64,000 nucleotides of DNA from Timonella senegalensis JC301 (GTDB lineage: Bacteria > Actinomycetota > Actinomycetes > Actinomycetales > Cellulomonadaceae): contig NZ_HE978644.1 in the NCBI RefSeq assembly GCF_000312125.1, positions 398,434-462,433 of the forward strand, in the 5' to 3' direction. The notes under the pieces were generated by a model. That model made no database searches, was not told the origin of the DNA, and saw only the letters and a program-made list of their open reading frames with translations. Every line of letters starts with the position of its first letter. Position 1 is the stretch's first letter. Position numbers and translations under genes: made by a program. Shown here one piece after another: positions 55,631 through 64,000 of this stretch.

Positions 55631-57979
55631 TCAGTTCTTGTCGTCGAAACCTGGGATCTTGAAGCCCTTGGCTGCGGACATCGGTGCTGGGCGACCAGCT
55701 GCCTTCTTCCGTGCTGCCTGGGCTGGGGTCTCAGAGATTCCGCGTGGCGGAATCGACGCGGTCGTGTCGGCTTCCTCAGCGAGGATGTCTTCCTCCAACG
55801 CGGCGTCCTCCGCGGCCTCGATCTCGTCAATGTCCAGCGGCGCGGTTACAGCCTCACTGGCCTTGATTTCCGACGATTCATCAGCTTCCAGCGATTGGCT
55901 TGCTGAGTTATCTGCCGGTGCCTGTGGCTCGACATCTGTCGCGGTGACCTCGACTGCGGAGGTGTTGGTCTCTTCGACCTCTTCCACCTCGTCCGCCGAC
56001 GGAGCGGATGGCGCCGATGGTGCAGAGTCGGCCGACTCCGCTGAAGGTGCTGACTCTGCCGACGGTGCCGACTCAGCTGACGATGGTGACTGAAGAGCTT
56101 CTACAGGCTCCTCCGCCGTGGCGGACTCAAGGTCGACATCGCCGATAGCGTGCGCCTGGTCCGCTTCTGCTTCAAGTGCCGCAAACGTAGCCGCACGCTC
56201 GTTTTCGGAAGCCTCAAAGCTCTCCTCTGCCAGCGCGACCTTCTCGAGGGTGCTCTGGTTCGGGATGGTCTCGGAGGCAAGAATCGAGCGGAGCTCGTCG
56301 AGGTAGGTAGTGATCGACTCGCGCTGGGTGTTGAGATCATCCACCTGGCGCTTCGCGGATGCGATCATACGGTCGACCGTGATCTGTGTGGTCTGGGTGA
56401 TCTCCTCAGCGCGTTCGCGTGCGTCGGAAATGATTCCGTCGGCGGTGACGCGGGCTGTCTCGGTGGTCTCGCGGGCGTAGGCGTCAGTGTCTCGACGGAT
56501 GTTTTCAAACTTGGCGAGCGCCTCAGCCGCGCGAGTCTCCGCTGCAGAAGCGTGCGCTTCAGCATCCGAGATCAGTCTGTCGGTCTCGGCCTTGGTGTTT
56601 GCGTGGAGTTCGGTGTCGGCAATCTGTGCCTGCTCGTGACGCTGTGCAATATCAAGCTCTGCCTGAGCGAGTGACTTGCGCGCGTCGTCGAGCATCGCGG
56701 TGGACTCGGTGCGGGCGCCGTTGAGGATCTCGCTGGCTTGGCGCTTTGCGTCGGCGAGGATCCGCTCGACGTCGATTCGAGCAGCTTCCTTGAGCTCAGC
56801 GACCTCGAGGGCTGTCGATTCCCGAAGCTCGCGGGCGGCACGCTCGGTTACCTCGCGAAGTTCAGCGGTCTCACGGGCTGCACTCTCACGCAGGTGGCCA
56901 GACTCGAGCTTGGCGCTCTCGAGAGCGTCGTTCGCCTCGCGTGACGTCGTGGTCTTGAGTTCGAGGAGCTCCTGCTCTACCTCGCGGCGAGCATTCTCGA
57001 TGTCCTGCTCAGCGCCCGCGCGGAGGGCCGCGATCTCTGCCTCGACGTTTTGGCGAGTGGATGCGAGCTCGCGCTCGAGTTCGGTGCGGCGGTCGTCCAC
57101 TTCCTTGGCTACGGCTGAGCGCAGGGCATTTGCCTCGGACTCAGTGCGTTGGCGAAGCTCGCTCATTTCGCGCTCAGTGGTTGAACGCAGTTCAGCAGCG
57201 AAGCGTTCGGTCTCGGAGCGGAGAAAAGCGGTTTCGGATGCGGTCCGGTGGCGAAGCGCAGTCGTCTCGGTCTCGGCGGTGGAGCGAAGATCCGTGACAA
57301 ATATCTCGGTCTCTTCGCGAAGCGCGGTGGTCTCCTCAAGAGTTCGGGCGCGGAGCTCTTCAACCTCACGCTCGGTGTTGACCCGGAGTTCAGTGATTGC
57401 GCGTTCGGTCGAAGCCTTCTGCGTGCCGAGCTCTCGTTCGAGCGTGGTGCGGCGTTCAGTCTCTTCGGTAGCGATCGCGGTGGAGATGCGTGCAGCCTCG
57501 CGCTCTGCCGAGCCGACAAGTTCTTCAGCGCGACGCTCAGCAGACACCATCGTGGTCTCTGCGGCGTTGTTCGCGGCGGAACGAACCTCTTCAGCCTCTC
57601 GGCGAGCGGAGGAAAGCAACTCAGCGGCTTCTGATTCTGCACGGGAGCGCAGCTGTCCGGCTGCGAGCTCAGCGCGGCGCGTGATGTCTGCAGCGTGGGT
57701 CTCTGCCTGGGTGACAACGTCCGAAGACTGTTCCTCTGCGGAGCGCATGAGCTGCTCGATACGTGAGCCGAGCCCTGAGTATGAAGGACGCTCTGCCTCG
57801 GAGTACTGACGCCGTAGTTCGTCATGTGCCGCCTGCAGTGCATCTCGCTCTGCGGCGAGTTGTGCACTAGCAGCCGTTGCGTTGGAGAGTTCCTCTTCGA
57901 GCGACCGGATGCGACCGTCAACTTGGGTGCGGTCGTATCCACGCATGACTACGGGAAACGTTGGGCGGTCTTCGGACAC
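55631..57979 (-). CDS. DivIVA/Scy-like polar coiled-coil protein with long hendecad array
   Basis: Cytoskeletal-type protein of about 782 residues. I choose GTG 57979 because GGAGG lies six bases upstream and the product begins with the DivIVA-like tip MSEDRPTFPVVMRGYDRTQVDGRI. A heptad-type coiled coil of about 30 residues follows, then at least 33 consecutive 11-residue repeats (residues about 77-439, bases 56663-57751) with the pattern LRxxTExExxE, then more coiled coil, and an acidic low-complexity tail with repeated ESAPSA units and a basic end (RKKAAGRPAPMSAAKGFKIPG). Such proteins (Scy, FilP, Wag31/DivIVA relatives) form filaments at cell poles and guide wall growth. Divergent from an envelope gene cluster. 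Confidence 0.85.
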   Translation of the reverse strand: MSEDRPTFPVVMRGYDRTQVDGRIRSLEEELSNATAASAQLAAERDALQAAHDELRRQYSEAERPSYSGLGSRIEQLMRSAEEQSSDVVTQAETHAADITRRAELAAGQLRSRAESEAAELLSSARREAEEVRSAANNAAETTMVSAERRAEELVGSAEREAARISTAIATEETERRTTLERELGTQKASTERAITELRVNTEREVEELRARTLEETTALREETEIFVTDLRSTAETETTALRHRTASETAFLRSETERFAAELRSTTEREMSELRQRTESEANALRSAVAKEVDDRRTELERELASTRQNVEAEIAALRAGAEQDIENARREVEQELLELKTTTSREANDALESAKLESGHLRESAARETAELREVTERAARELRESTALEVAELKEAARIDVERILADAKRQASEILNGARTESTAMLDDARKSLAQAELDIAQRHEQAQIADTELHANTKAETDRLISDAEAHASAAETRAAEALAKFENIRRDTDAYARETTETARVTADGIISDARERAEEITQTTQITVDRMIASAKRQVDDLNTQRESITTYLDELRSILASETIPNQSTLEKVALAEESFEASENERAATFAALEAEADQAHAIGDVDLESATAEEPVEALQSPSSAESAPSAESAPSAESADSAPSAPSAPSADEVEEVEETNTSAVEVTATDVEPQAPADNSASQSLEADESSEIKASEAVTAPLDIDEIEAAEDAALEEDILAEEADTTASIPPRGISETPAQAARKKAAGRPAPMSAAKGFKIPGFDDKN

Positions 57980-58256
57980 GTGTTGCCTCCGGGCAGGTGT
58001 GGGTGCGGCAGTGCTCGCAACTTGCAGTTGAGAATGTGGTGCGTGACTGGTGGTCACAGCGCGCATGTTTCTAAGTCGCGTGAGACACCCCACCGCACAT
58101 CGAGATTCACCCTATAGCCTATCTGCTTTTGGTCATGCGCATAAAAGGTGAAGAAAAAGGTGAAGAGCGCTCGACAAGCTTGTGGAGAAGCGTTGAGTCT
58201 TCGGCAGATCGACACATCGCACTATAGGCTTGAGTGGTCATTCGAAAGGACAAAGG

Positions 58257-60122
58257 GTGCTTAAGAAGTTACTTTCGATAATCCTCATGATTGTCGGAGC
58301 AGCAGTCTTGGTGTTTGGCGTACTGTCTGGGACAGTACTCAAGCCCGAGACCACGGTCACGTTGTCGACCCCCGCTAACGCGGGAGCCAACTACATCACC
58401 GTTGCTCCAGAGGTGCTGAGGCTTGTCAACGATTCTGTCAAAATTAACGCGAAATCTTCTGATGGCGGAGAGGTCGCGCTCATCGTCGCACGCTCAGCGG
58501 ACATTACGGGGTGGTTGGGGGAGACCCCTTCGGTTGGAATCACAGGAGCCTCCGACTGGGAGACCCTGACTGTTGCTAAGAACAAGGTGGCACCCGCGTC
58601 GAACGACGCAGCCGAAGAGGCAGCAGACTCCAAGGGGACCAAAGCCGAGGAACCAGCGCAATCGATCACCGATTCGGACATGTGGACGAGCGTTGTTACA
58701 GGTAAGGGCAACGTAAACCTTGACCTTGACGGCATGAAGCAGGGAATGCAACTACTCGTTGCGCCAGTTGATGCGGCTGCCAAGTCCGCTCCTGTGGTAT
58801 CCCTGACATGGGACCGCGAGGTACTCACACCGCTCATGATGCCGGCGATCCTCAGTGGTCTTGTCCTCATCCTGGCCGGCGCAGTTCTCTTCTTCCTTGC
58901 ACGCAGGTCAGCGCCTGCACAGTGGAAGACAGTCGGGGATGCTCCAAGCGACTCGGTCTTTGCAAACACCTCTTCCACGAACCACGCGCAGAGCATTGCC
59001 TCTGCAGCACCCGCTACCCGGAGGGCGTCCGCGGCAACGTCGTCGCAGTCTCCGTCGCGCAGATCAACTCGGTCGAGTTCTAAGTCTGCCTCCACAGCGG
59101 TGGCCTCCTCATCGAGTGCGACTGAGGCCAGCGATCACGGCAAGTTCGCGGCACCAGATTCGATCTCCACCACGACTTCGGTTATCGAGGCCACCCCACG
59201 CGTGCCCGAACAGGTTTCTGGACTGAACGGCCCGAATGAAGGAACGCTCACTCTCAACACCGCTATGACGCTCGACGAGGCCTCACTCGATACAGCGGCT
59301 TTGCAGCAGTTGGGGCTTACTCGACGCCAGCTCCGTGAGATCCGTGAATCCAGGGCCCAAAACGTTGCGCAGCCTGTGTTCGAGGCTCCAAGTGCCAAGA
59401 CTCCGGCTTCACCAGACGCAACTCCAACGCCTTCCAGCAAGACCACAGCCTCCAACTGGCGAGCGGCGTGGGGTGTGCGCGGAAACCAAACAGAGACCCA
59501 CCTACGTCCAGGGCAGTACAACCACTCGAGCACTGAAACCACCGACTCGAGCCGCAGTGCCCAGAGCAACGGATCAGCGTACTCAACACAGAGCACGTAC
59601 AGCACTAGGAGCTCGCACAGTTCTGCAAGCGCCTTGAGCGCTCATAGTGCACCGAGCGCACCCGGTACGGAAGCGCTCAAGCCTGAGACATCGAGCGGAC
59701 GCAGTCTGAAGGATCGTTTCTCCCGAAAGACGGCAACTTCCACCGGTGGTGAAGCGGTTGCAGGCACCACCTCTGTTACACCTGTCGTGCACCCGGAACC
59801 GAAGACCGCGCATGACGTCCGAACACCGGCATCATGGTGGGGTACTGATGCGGGCACATCGCAACCAAAGAGCAGCACTGCGGCCGAAGCCGGCGCGCAG
59901 GTGCCTCCACCATTGCCACCTGCAACGGAGACTCCGGCAGAAAGCCAGAAGCAGGCGCCTGCCAGGGACAATGCGACAACGCCGCCGGTTGCCGGAACGC
60001 GAAGGGCTCTGTACTCCAGCTATCGAGCAGAGGCCGAAAGGCTCTCGGCTGAGTCTGATTGGCCTGTACCTTCCGCATCCGTGAATGAGGACACCAACGA
60101 ACGTGAGGAGGGAAAGCGATGA
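58257..60122 (+). CDS. Two-helix membrane protein with extracytoplasmic domain and long Ser/Thr-rich cytoplasmic tail
   Basis: About 621 residues, unknown function. An N-terminal membrane helix (LLSIILMIVGAAVLVFGVLSG) is followed by an extracytoplasmic domain of about 160 residues, a second helix (MMPAILSGLVLILAGAVLFFLARR, about 190-215), and a tail of about 400 residues rich in Ser, Thr, Ala and Pro with runs such as STQSTYSTRSSHSSASALSAHS. With N-in topology the tail is cytoplasmic. The tail contains LTRRQLREIRESRAQ (T355 to E361), the same motif seen in the VanY-like protein. GTG 58257 has GAAAGGA six bases upstream; TTG 58230 is less likely. The stop overlaps the lipoprotein gene by ATGA. 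Numerous Ser/Thr suggest phosphorylation (inference). Confidence 0.8.
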   Translation: MLKKLLSIILMIVGAAVLVFGVLSGTVLKPETTVTLSTPANAGANYITVAPEVLRLVNDSVKINAKSSDGGEVALIVARSADITGWLGETPSVGITGASDWETLTVAKNKVAPASNDAAEEAADSKGTKAEEPAQSITDSDMWTSVVTGKGNVNLDLDGMKQGMQLLVAPVDAAAKSAPVVSLTWDREVLTPLMMPAILSGLVLILAGAVLFFLARRSAPAQWKTVGDAPSDSVFANTSSTNHAQSIASAAPATRRASAATSSQSPSRRSTRSSSKSASTAVASSSSATEASDHGKFAAPDSISTTTSVIEATPRVPEQVSGLNGPNEGTLTLNTAMTLDEASLDTAALQQLGLTRRQLREIRESRAQNVAQPVFEAPSAKTPASPDATPTPSSKTTASNWRAAWGVRGNQTETHLRPGQYNHSSTETTDSSRSAQSNGSAYSTQSTYSTRSSHSSASALSAHSAPSAPGTEALKPETSSGRSLKDRFSRKTATSTGGEAVAGTTSVTPVVHPEPKTAHDVRTPASWWGTDAGTSQPKSSTAAEAGAQVPPPLPPATETPAESQKQAPARDNATTPPVAGTRRALYSSYRAEAERLSAESDWPVPSASVNEDTNEREEGKR

Positions 60123-61129
60123 GAAAGACACAGCGAAACCTTGTGCTATCAACGGCTCTCGTAGCTAGTTTTGCGCTCACCGCGTGCACTCCTGAGTTGC
60201 CAACCCCAGAAGACCCCAGCGAGACCAGTTCCGCCCTTCCGGCGCTCTCCGCCGAGCAGGGTGTGGACATCTTCGCGAGCGTCGGGGAGGTTCTTGCCAA
60301 GGCTGACGGTGACAAGAAGTCTGCCGAGCTCAAGACCCGGGTAACTGGGCCTGCGCTCAAGATCCGCTCGGCTGAGTACAAGATCGCCGCGGCAGCCAAG
60401 GACAAGGACAAGTCGAGCGCTATCACTGAACTCCCAGTGGAGATGCAGTCGATGTTCGTGACCACGAGCGAGGCGTGGCCACGCACCGTATTCGCGGTCT
60501 CACAGCGTCCGCAGAACCTCGAACCCGAGCGTTTCATGGTCTACACGCAAGATTCAGCGCATGACCCCTACCAACTCTGGGCGTGGTTCGCGCTCTTCCC
60601 TGGCACGACGGTACCCAAGTTCCCAGCACTTGAGGCCGGGACCACCGAGGTCAACGATCTCGATGAAACCCTTAAACTGAAGCCAGAAGAGGTGCTCAAG
60701 CAGTACTCGGAGCTTCTGAAGGACGCCAGCAAGGCCAACAAGGCCAAGTTTGATGTTTCAAAGGACGCTTTCTACAAGGAAATTGACGAGCGCCGCACGT
60801 ACCTCGAGGACGCAGCCAAGCAGATCAAAGGCACGTACAAGGAAGAGTTCACGGTAGGCAAGGATTGGCGTGCGCTTCGCACCAGCGATGGCGGGGCAGT
60901 AGTGGTTGGAACAGTCGAGACTACTGGGACGCTGAAGGGTGAGAAGGGCGCGATCGTTTCGCCCTCAGCCATCGAGAAGGCGTTCCTCGACAAGGACAAG
61001 AAGAGTTCCAACGCGCTGACCGTGAAGCGCTCCGCCGTTGTGGGAATCTATGTTCCTGCTAAGGACTCAGAGGAGAAGCCGCGAGCGATCGGACGCGTCC
61101 TGCGTACCACAGGCGCATCCATCCCATAA
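60119..61129 (+). CDS. Lipoprotein of unknown function
   Basis: Exported lipoprotein of 336 residues: signal peptide MRKTQRNLVLSTALVASFALTAC with the lipobox LTAC and cysteine at position 23, then a Pro/Ser/Thr linker and a globular region with VEMQSMFVTTSEAWPRTVFAVSQ, FMVYTQDSAHDPYQLWAWFALFPGTTVP and a late beta-rich part (EEFTVGKDWRALRTSDGGAVVVGTVETTG). The pattern resembles an uncharacterised lipoprotein domain common in Micrococcales, but I cannot name it. Coupled by an ATGA overlap to the two-helix membrane protein, so the two probably act together in the envelope. Confidence 0.85.
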   Translation: MRKTQRNLVLSTALVASFALTACTPELPTPEDPSETSSALPALSAEQGVDIFASVGEVLAKADGDKKSAELKTRVTGPALKIRSAEYKIAAAAKDKDKSSAITELPVEMQSMFVTTSEAWPRTVFAVSQRPQNLEPERFMVYTQDSAHDPYQLWAWFALFPGTTVPKFPALEAGTTEVNDLDETLKLKPEEVLKQYSELLKDASKANKAKFDVSKDAFYKEIDERRTYLEDAAKQIKGTYKEEFTVGKDWRALRTSDGGAVVVGTVETTGTLKGEKGAIVSPSAIEKAFLDKDKKSSNALTVKRSAVVGIYVPAKDSEEKPRAIGRVLRTTGASIP

Positions 61130-61171
61130 GTAGCAGCCGCATTGCGCGGCCGTGAACGCCAGAAATCTCTA

Positions 61172-61212
61172 GGTCAGGGGCATGTTGCACACGTGGAACA
61201 TGCCCCTGACCG
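61172..61212 (+). terminator. Hairpin between the lipoprotein and thioredoxin-TPR genes
   Basis: GGTCAGGGGCATGTT (61172-61186) pairs with AACATGCCCCTGACC (61197-61211). It lacks a T run, so it could be a partial terminator or attenuator inside the gene cluster. Confidence 0.5.
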
Positions 61213-61254
61213 CACCATGTGACCGACCGCCATTAACGTTTTACGGAGTAGAAG

Positions 61255-62196
61255 ATGACTCAATCCGGGGCGACACCAGAGTTTAGTGTCAGAGGAGCAG
61301 TTGACCTCTCGAGTTTGAACCGCCCAACGGCTCCACCGCCCGGTGAGCCCGGTGGGGCACCGGACGCGAAGGGATTCACGGTTGACCTCACGGAGGAGAC
61401 GTTCCCCTCCGTTGTGGCACAGTCGGCGCAAGTGCCAGTCGTTGCTGTCCTGTGGCTGCCAACCGATGCGGAAAGCGCACAGCTCGCCACAACCCTGGGA
61501 ACGCTTGCGGGACTCTATGAAGGTCGCTTCCTGCTTGCACGAATCGACGTCGAAGCGTGGCCGCGCATTGCAGCAGCCTTCCAAGTCCAGGACTACCCCA
61601 CGACGATCGGCCTCATCGCCCAGCAGCCGGTTCCGCTGTTTTCTGGAAACCATGATGCCTCAGCCATCCAAGGCGTGCTCGATCAGTTCTTGGCTGCCGC
61701 CCAGGCGAATGGCGTCACTGGGACGCTAGCCCTAGACGCAGCGGACGCAGCAGCCGCACAGTTAGAACCTGCTGAGGAGCCGCTGCCCCCGCTTCACCAG
61801 GAAGCCTACGACGCGATTGAGCAGGGCGACTTTGAGGCAGCCATCGCGGCCTACTCCAAGGCCCTGCGCGAGGACCCTCGGGACACTTTCGCCTCTGCAG
61901 GTCTCGCCCAAGTCAGTCTCCTGCACCGGACCGGTCAGCGCGACCAGCAGAGCGTCCGTGCTCAGGCTGAGCAGTCGCCAGCAGACGTAGAGGCTCAGCT
62001 CGCTGTTGCTGACTTGGATGTTCTTCAGGGCCAAGTGGAGGAAGCGTTCTCGAGGCTTATTGATCTGATCAAAGAGACGTCTGGTGACGAACGCGACGTG
62101 GTGCGCAAGCGGCTTGTTGAGTACTTCGAGATTCTTGGAAACGAGGATCCTCGAGTTCCAGCCGCTCGCCGAAGCCTAGCGAACGCGCTGTACTAA
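61255..62196 (+). CDS. Thioredoxin-like protein with TPR-type C-terminus (CnoX/YbbN-like), no CxxC
   Basis: 313 residues. After a short Pro-rich N-terminus, a thioredoxin fold covers about residues 40-160 (VAQSAQVPVVAVLWLPTDAESAQLATTLGTLA, ARIDVEAWPRIAAAFQVQDYPTTIGLI). The usual WCxxC site is replaced by WLPTDAES, so the domain cannot do dithiol chemistry. The C-terminal half contains TPR-like helical repeats (AYDAIEQGDFEAAIAAYSKALREDPRDTFASAGLAQ and VEAQLAVADLDVLQGQVEEAFSRLIDLIK). In E. coli the related CnoX/YbbN works as a chaperone partner of GroEL and DnaK; a similar holdase role is plausible. ATG at 61255 with ACGGAG upstream. Confidence 0.9.
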   Translation: MTQSGATPEFSVRGAVDLSSLNRPTAPPPGEPGGAPDAKGFTVDLTEETFPSVVAQSAQVPVVAVLWLPTDAESAQLATTLGTLAGLYEGRFLLARIDVEAWPRIAAAFQVQDYPTTIGLIAQQPVPLFSGNHDASAIQGVLDQFLAAAQANGVTGTLALDAADAAAAQLEPAEEPLPPLHQEAYDAIEQGDFEAAIAAYSKALREDPRDTFASAGLAQVSLLHRTGQRDQQSVRAQAEQSPADVEAQLAVADLDVLQGQVEEAFSRLIDLIKETSGDERDVVRKRLVEYFEILGNEDPRVPAARRSLANALY

Positions 62197-62218
62197 CCCT
62201 GCACTGAAACAAGTGCAT

Positions 62219-62260
62219 AAAGGTGGCGCCCACGAACTGTAAGTTCGTGGGCGCCACCTT
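62219..62260. terminator. Bidirectional terminator between the thioredoxin-TPR gene and glgB
   Basis: AAGGTGGCGCCCACGAACT and its complement AGTTCGTGGGCGCCACCTT (62219-62260) form a perfect stem of about 19 pairs around a short loop between convergent genes. Confidence 0.85.
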
Positions 62261-62298
62261 CATGTTCGGGACGTAACAGCCCGGCGTACGTTTTCGAC

Positions 62299-64000
62299 CT
62301 ATCGGCCGAGCGGCATGAAGTACGCAACGCCAAGCGGTGGGACGCGGACGCTCGCGCTGTGCGTGCCGTCTCCCCACGTAATGTCCTGTGCGGGGAACTC
62401 ATGGGGGTTGGTCACACCCGAGCCCCCGTAGGCAAGGTCGTCGGAGTTGAAGACCTCGCGCCACATCCCGCCATGTGGCAGAGGAATGCGGTAGTCCTCG
62501 TGTGGGTTGCCAGCAAAGTTCGCGACGACGACAACGGGTGGGCCCTCCACACCGAAGCGTGCGAACACCACGGTGTTGTGGTCGACGTCGTTGTACTCGA
62601 GCCATCGGAAACCGGCGCCGCTGAAGTCTTGCTCCCACAGGGCTCGTTCGTCGCGGTAGATTGCGTTGAGGTCCGAGACCATGGACTGCACCTGGGCGTG
62701 GCGAGGGTCGTTGAGGGAGCCCCACTCGAGGGAACCTCCCTCACGCCACTCACCGCGCTGCGCAAACTCCGAGCCCATGAACAGGAGGTTCTTTCCGGGG
62801 TGCGCCCACTGGTACGCGTAGAGGGACCTCACACCCGCAAACTTCTGCCACTCATCGCCGGGCATCTTTCCAAAGATCGAACCCTTGCCGTGCACAACTT
62901 CGTCGTGCGACAGAGGAAGCAGGTACTGCTCTGAGAACGCATAGTTGATCGTGTTCGTCAGAACGCTGTGGTGGTATCGGCGGTTGATGGGCGATTCCTC
63001 GACGTAACGCAGGGTGTCGTTCATCCAGCCCATGTTCCACTTGAGTCCGAAGCCTAAGCCACCCGTGGAGGTGGGAGCTGTCACACCCGGGAAGGCAGTG
63101 GATTCCTCGGCAATCATGAGGATTCCTGGTGAGCGGCGGTAAGCAGTAGCGTTGGCTTCCTGCAGGAACGCGATCGCCTCAAGGTTCTCGCGCCCGCCGT
63201 TGACGTTGGGCCGCCATTCGCCGTCATTACGTGAATAGTCAAGGTAGAGCATGGACGCCACGGCATCCACACGCAGCCCGTCAATGTGGAACTCCTCGAG
63301 CCAGTACGATGCGTTTGCAACGAGGAAGTTGCGCACCTCGTTTCGGCCGAAGTTGAAGATCAGTGTGCCCCAGTCCGGGTGCTCGCCAAGGAAGGGGTCC
63401 GGGTGCTCGTACAGTGCGCTTCCATCAAATCGAGCAAGGGCGAAATCGTCCTTGGGGAAGTGCGCTGGAACCCAGTCGAGGATGACTCCGATGCCAGCCT
63501 GATGCAGGGTATCCACGAGGAAGCGGAAGTCGTTGGGATCGCCAAACCGTGAGGTCGGAGCGTAGTACGAGGTGACTTGGTAGCCCCACGAGCCACCGAA
63601 AGGGTGCTCAGCAAGCGGCATGAACTCCACGTGCGTAAAGCCCAAGCCGCTGACATACTCGGCGAGCTCGTGCGCGGCATCGCGATAGTTGAGGCCCTCG
63701 CGCCATGAGCCGAGGTGGACCTCGTACACACTGAGTGCCTCACCGTGGGGGTTGGTCTCCGCTCGCTTGTCCATCCACTTGTCGTCGGACCACTCGTACG
63801 TGTCCTCAGTGACGCGGCTTGCCGTGAGCGGTGGGACCTCCGTGTAGCGGGCCATGGGATCAGCCTTGCGCACCCATGAGCCGTCGGCTGTCAGGATCTC
63901 GTACTTGTACCTCATCCCCGACTCGACGCCGGGTACAAACACCTCCCAGACACCAGAACTGCCCAACACGCGCATGGCATGACCGCGGCCATCCCACCCG
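62299..64000 (-). CDS. glgB: 1,4-alpha-glucan branching enzyme, C-terminal part (5' end outside window)
   Basis: GH13 enzyme that introduces alpha-1,6 branches into glycogen. The window contains the last about 567 codons; the N-terminal part lies beyond the right edge. Visible: the end of the CBM48 region ([21 protein letters not shown]), then [51 protein letters not shown], the nucleophile Asp in [17 protein letters not shown], the acid/base Glu in [14 protein letters not shown], and the transition-state Asp in [12 protein letters not shown]. The C-terminal beta domain is complete to the stop ([14 protein letters not shown]). It converges on the thioredoxin-TPR gene across a shared terminator. 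Confidence 0.97.
   Translation of the reverse strand, partial: GWDGRGHAMRVLGSSGVWEVFVPGVESGMRYKYEILTADGSWVRKADPMARYTEVPPLTASRVTEDTYEWSDDKWMDKRAETNPHGEALSVYEVHLGSWREGLNYRDAAHELAEYVSGLGFTHVEFMPLAEHPFGGSWGYQVTSYYAPTSRFGDPNDFRFLVDTLHQAGIGVILDWVPAHFPKDDFALARFDGSALYEHPDPFLGEHPDWGTLIFNFGRNEVRNFLVANASYWLEEFHIDGLRVDAVASMLYLDYSRNDGEWRPNVNGGRENLEAIAFLQEANATAYRRSPGILMIAEESTAFPGVTAPTSTGGLGFGLKWNMGWMNDTLRYVEESPINRRYHHSVLTNTINYAFSEQYLLPLSHDEVVHGKGSIFGKMPGDEWQKFAGVRSLYAYQWAHPGKNLLFMGSEFAQRGEWREGGSLEWGSLNDPRHAQVQSMVSDLNAIYRDERALWEQDFSGAGFRWLEYNDVDHNTVVFARFGVEGPPVVVVANFAGNPHEDYRIPLPHGGMWREVFNSDDLAYGGSGVTNPHEFPAQDITWGDGTHSASVRVPPLGVAYFMPLGR

Overview
This 64 kb window is a piece of a high-GC Gram-positive (actinobacterial) chromosome, most likely from a member of the Micrococcales or a close relative. 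The evidence is the conserved gene order argS-lysA-hom-thrC-thrB-rho-rpmE-prfA-prmC-tsaC-wecA-atpI-atpBEFHAGDC (the same order as in Mycobacterium and relatives), a NucS mismatch endonuclease, a DUF2550 protein next to atpC, GTP-type PEP carboxykinase, a Rho with an Arg/Asn-rich N-terminal insertion, a DivIVA/Scy-like coiled-coil protein and frequent GTG/TTG starts. I see no phage, insertion sequence, CRISPR array or rRNA gene. One tRNA (Arg, CCG) is present.

Layout. 1-5.4 kb: the start of an OmpR-type response regulator (cut by the window edge), two tandem CNNM/CorC-type membrane proteins, and a membrane-anchored VanY-like (M15) peptidase. 5.4-10 kb: bifunctional aldehyde/alcohol dehydrogenase AdhE, a divergent MarR regulator, and an FMN riboswitch controlling a PnuC-family (RibM/PnuX-type) riboflavin transporter. 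10-13.3 kb: two CDP-glycerol glycerophosphotransferase-like proteins, tRNA-Arg and a FadR/GntR regulator. 13.5-20.7 kb: argS-lysA and the threonine operon hom-thrC-thrB. 21-28 kb: rho (with an apparent one-base frameshift), rpmE, prfA, prmC, tsaC and wecA. 28-36.8 kb: the complete F1Fo ATP synthase operon (atpB seems to start at CTG), then DUF2550 and nucS. 36.9-43.4 kb: a small mannoside utilisation locus, with an AGE-family sugar isomerase/epimerase, a CE7 esterase and a ROK regulator facing a GH2 beta-mannosidase. 43.4-48.3 kb: a long regulatory region with DnaA-box-like sites and an NrdR-like palindrome in front of nrdHI-nrdE-nrdF (class Ib ribonucleotide reductase). 48.4-52.6 kb: pckG, a second ROK regulator and a purine-type phosphoribosyltransferase. 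52.7-64 kb: an FKBP lipoprotein (apparent frameshift), a small zinc-ribbon-like protein, an alpha/beta hydrolase, the Scy-like coiled-coil protein, a divergent envelope gene set (two-TM protein with a long Ser/Thr-rich tail, lipoprotein, redox-inactive thioredoxin-TPR protein), and the C-terminal two thirds of glgB.

The genes describe a facultatively fermenting organism (AdhE) that also runs oxidative phosphorylation and gluconeogenesis (PckG), makes glycogen (GlgB) and uses mannosides. The most unusual signals are: an FMN riboswitch whose final hairpin both masks the Shine-Dalgarno and ends in a T run; at least 33 unbroken 11-residue repeats in the Scy-like protein; a short TRRxLRE-type motif repeated on the predicted cytoplasmic side of two unrelated membrane proteins; DnaA-box clusters before the nrd operon; a CTG start for atpB; and one-base frame disruptions in rho and in the FKBP gene. 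The two disruptions may be sequencing errors.
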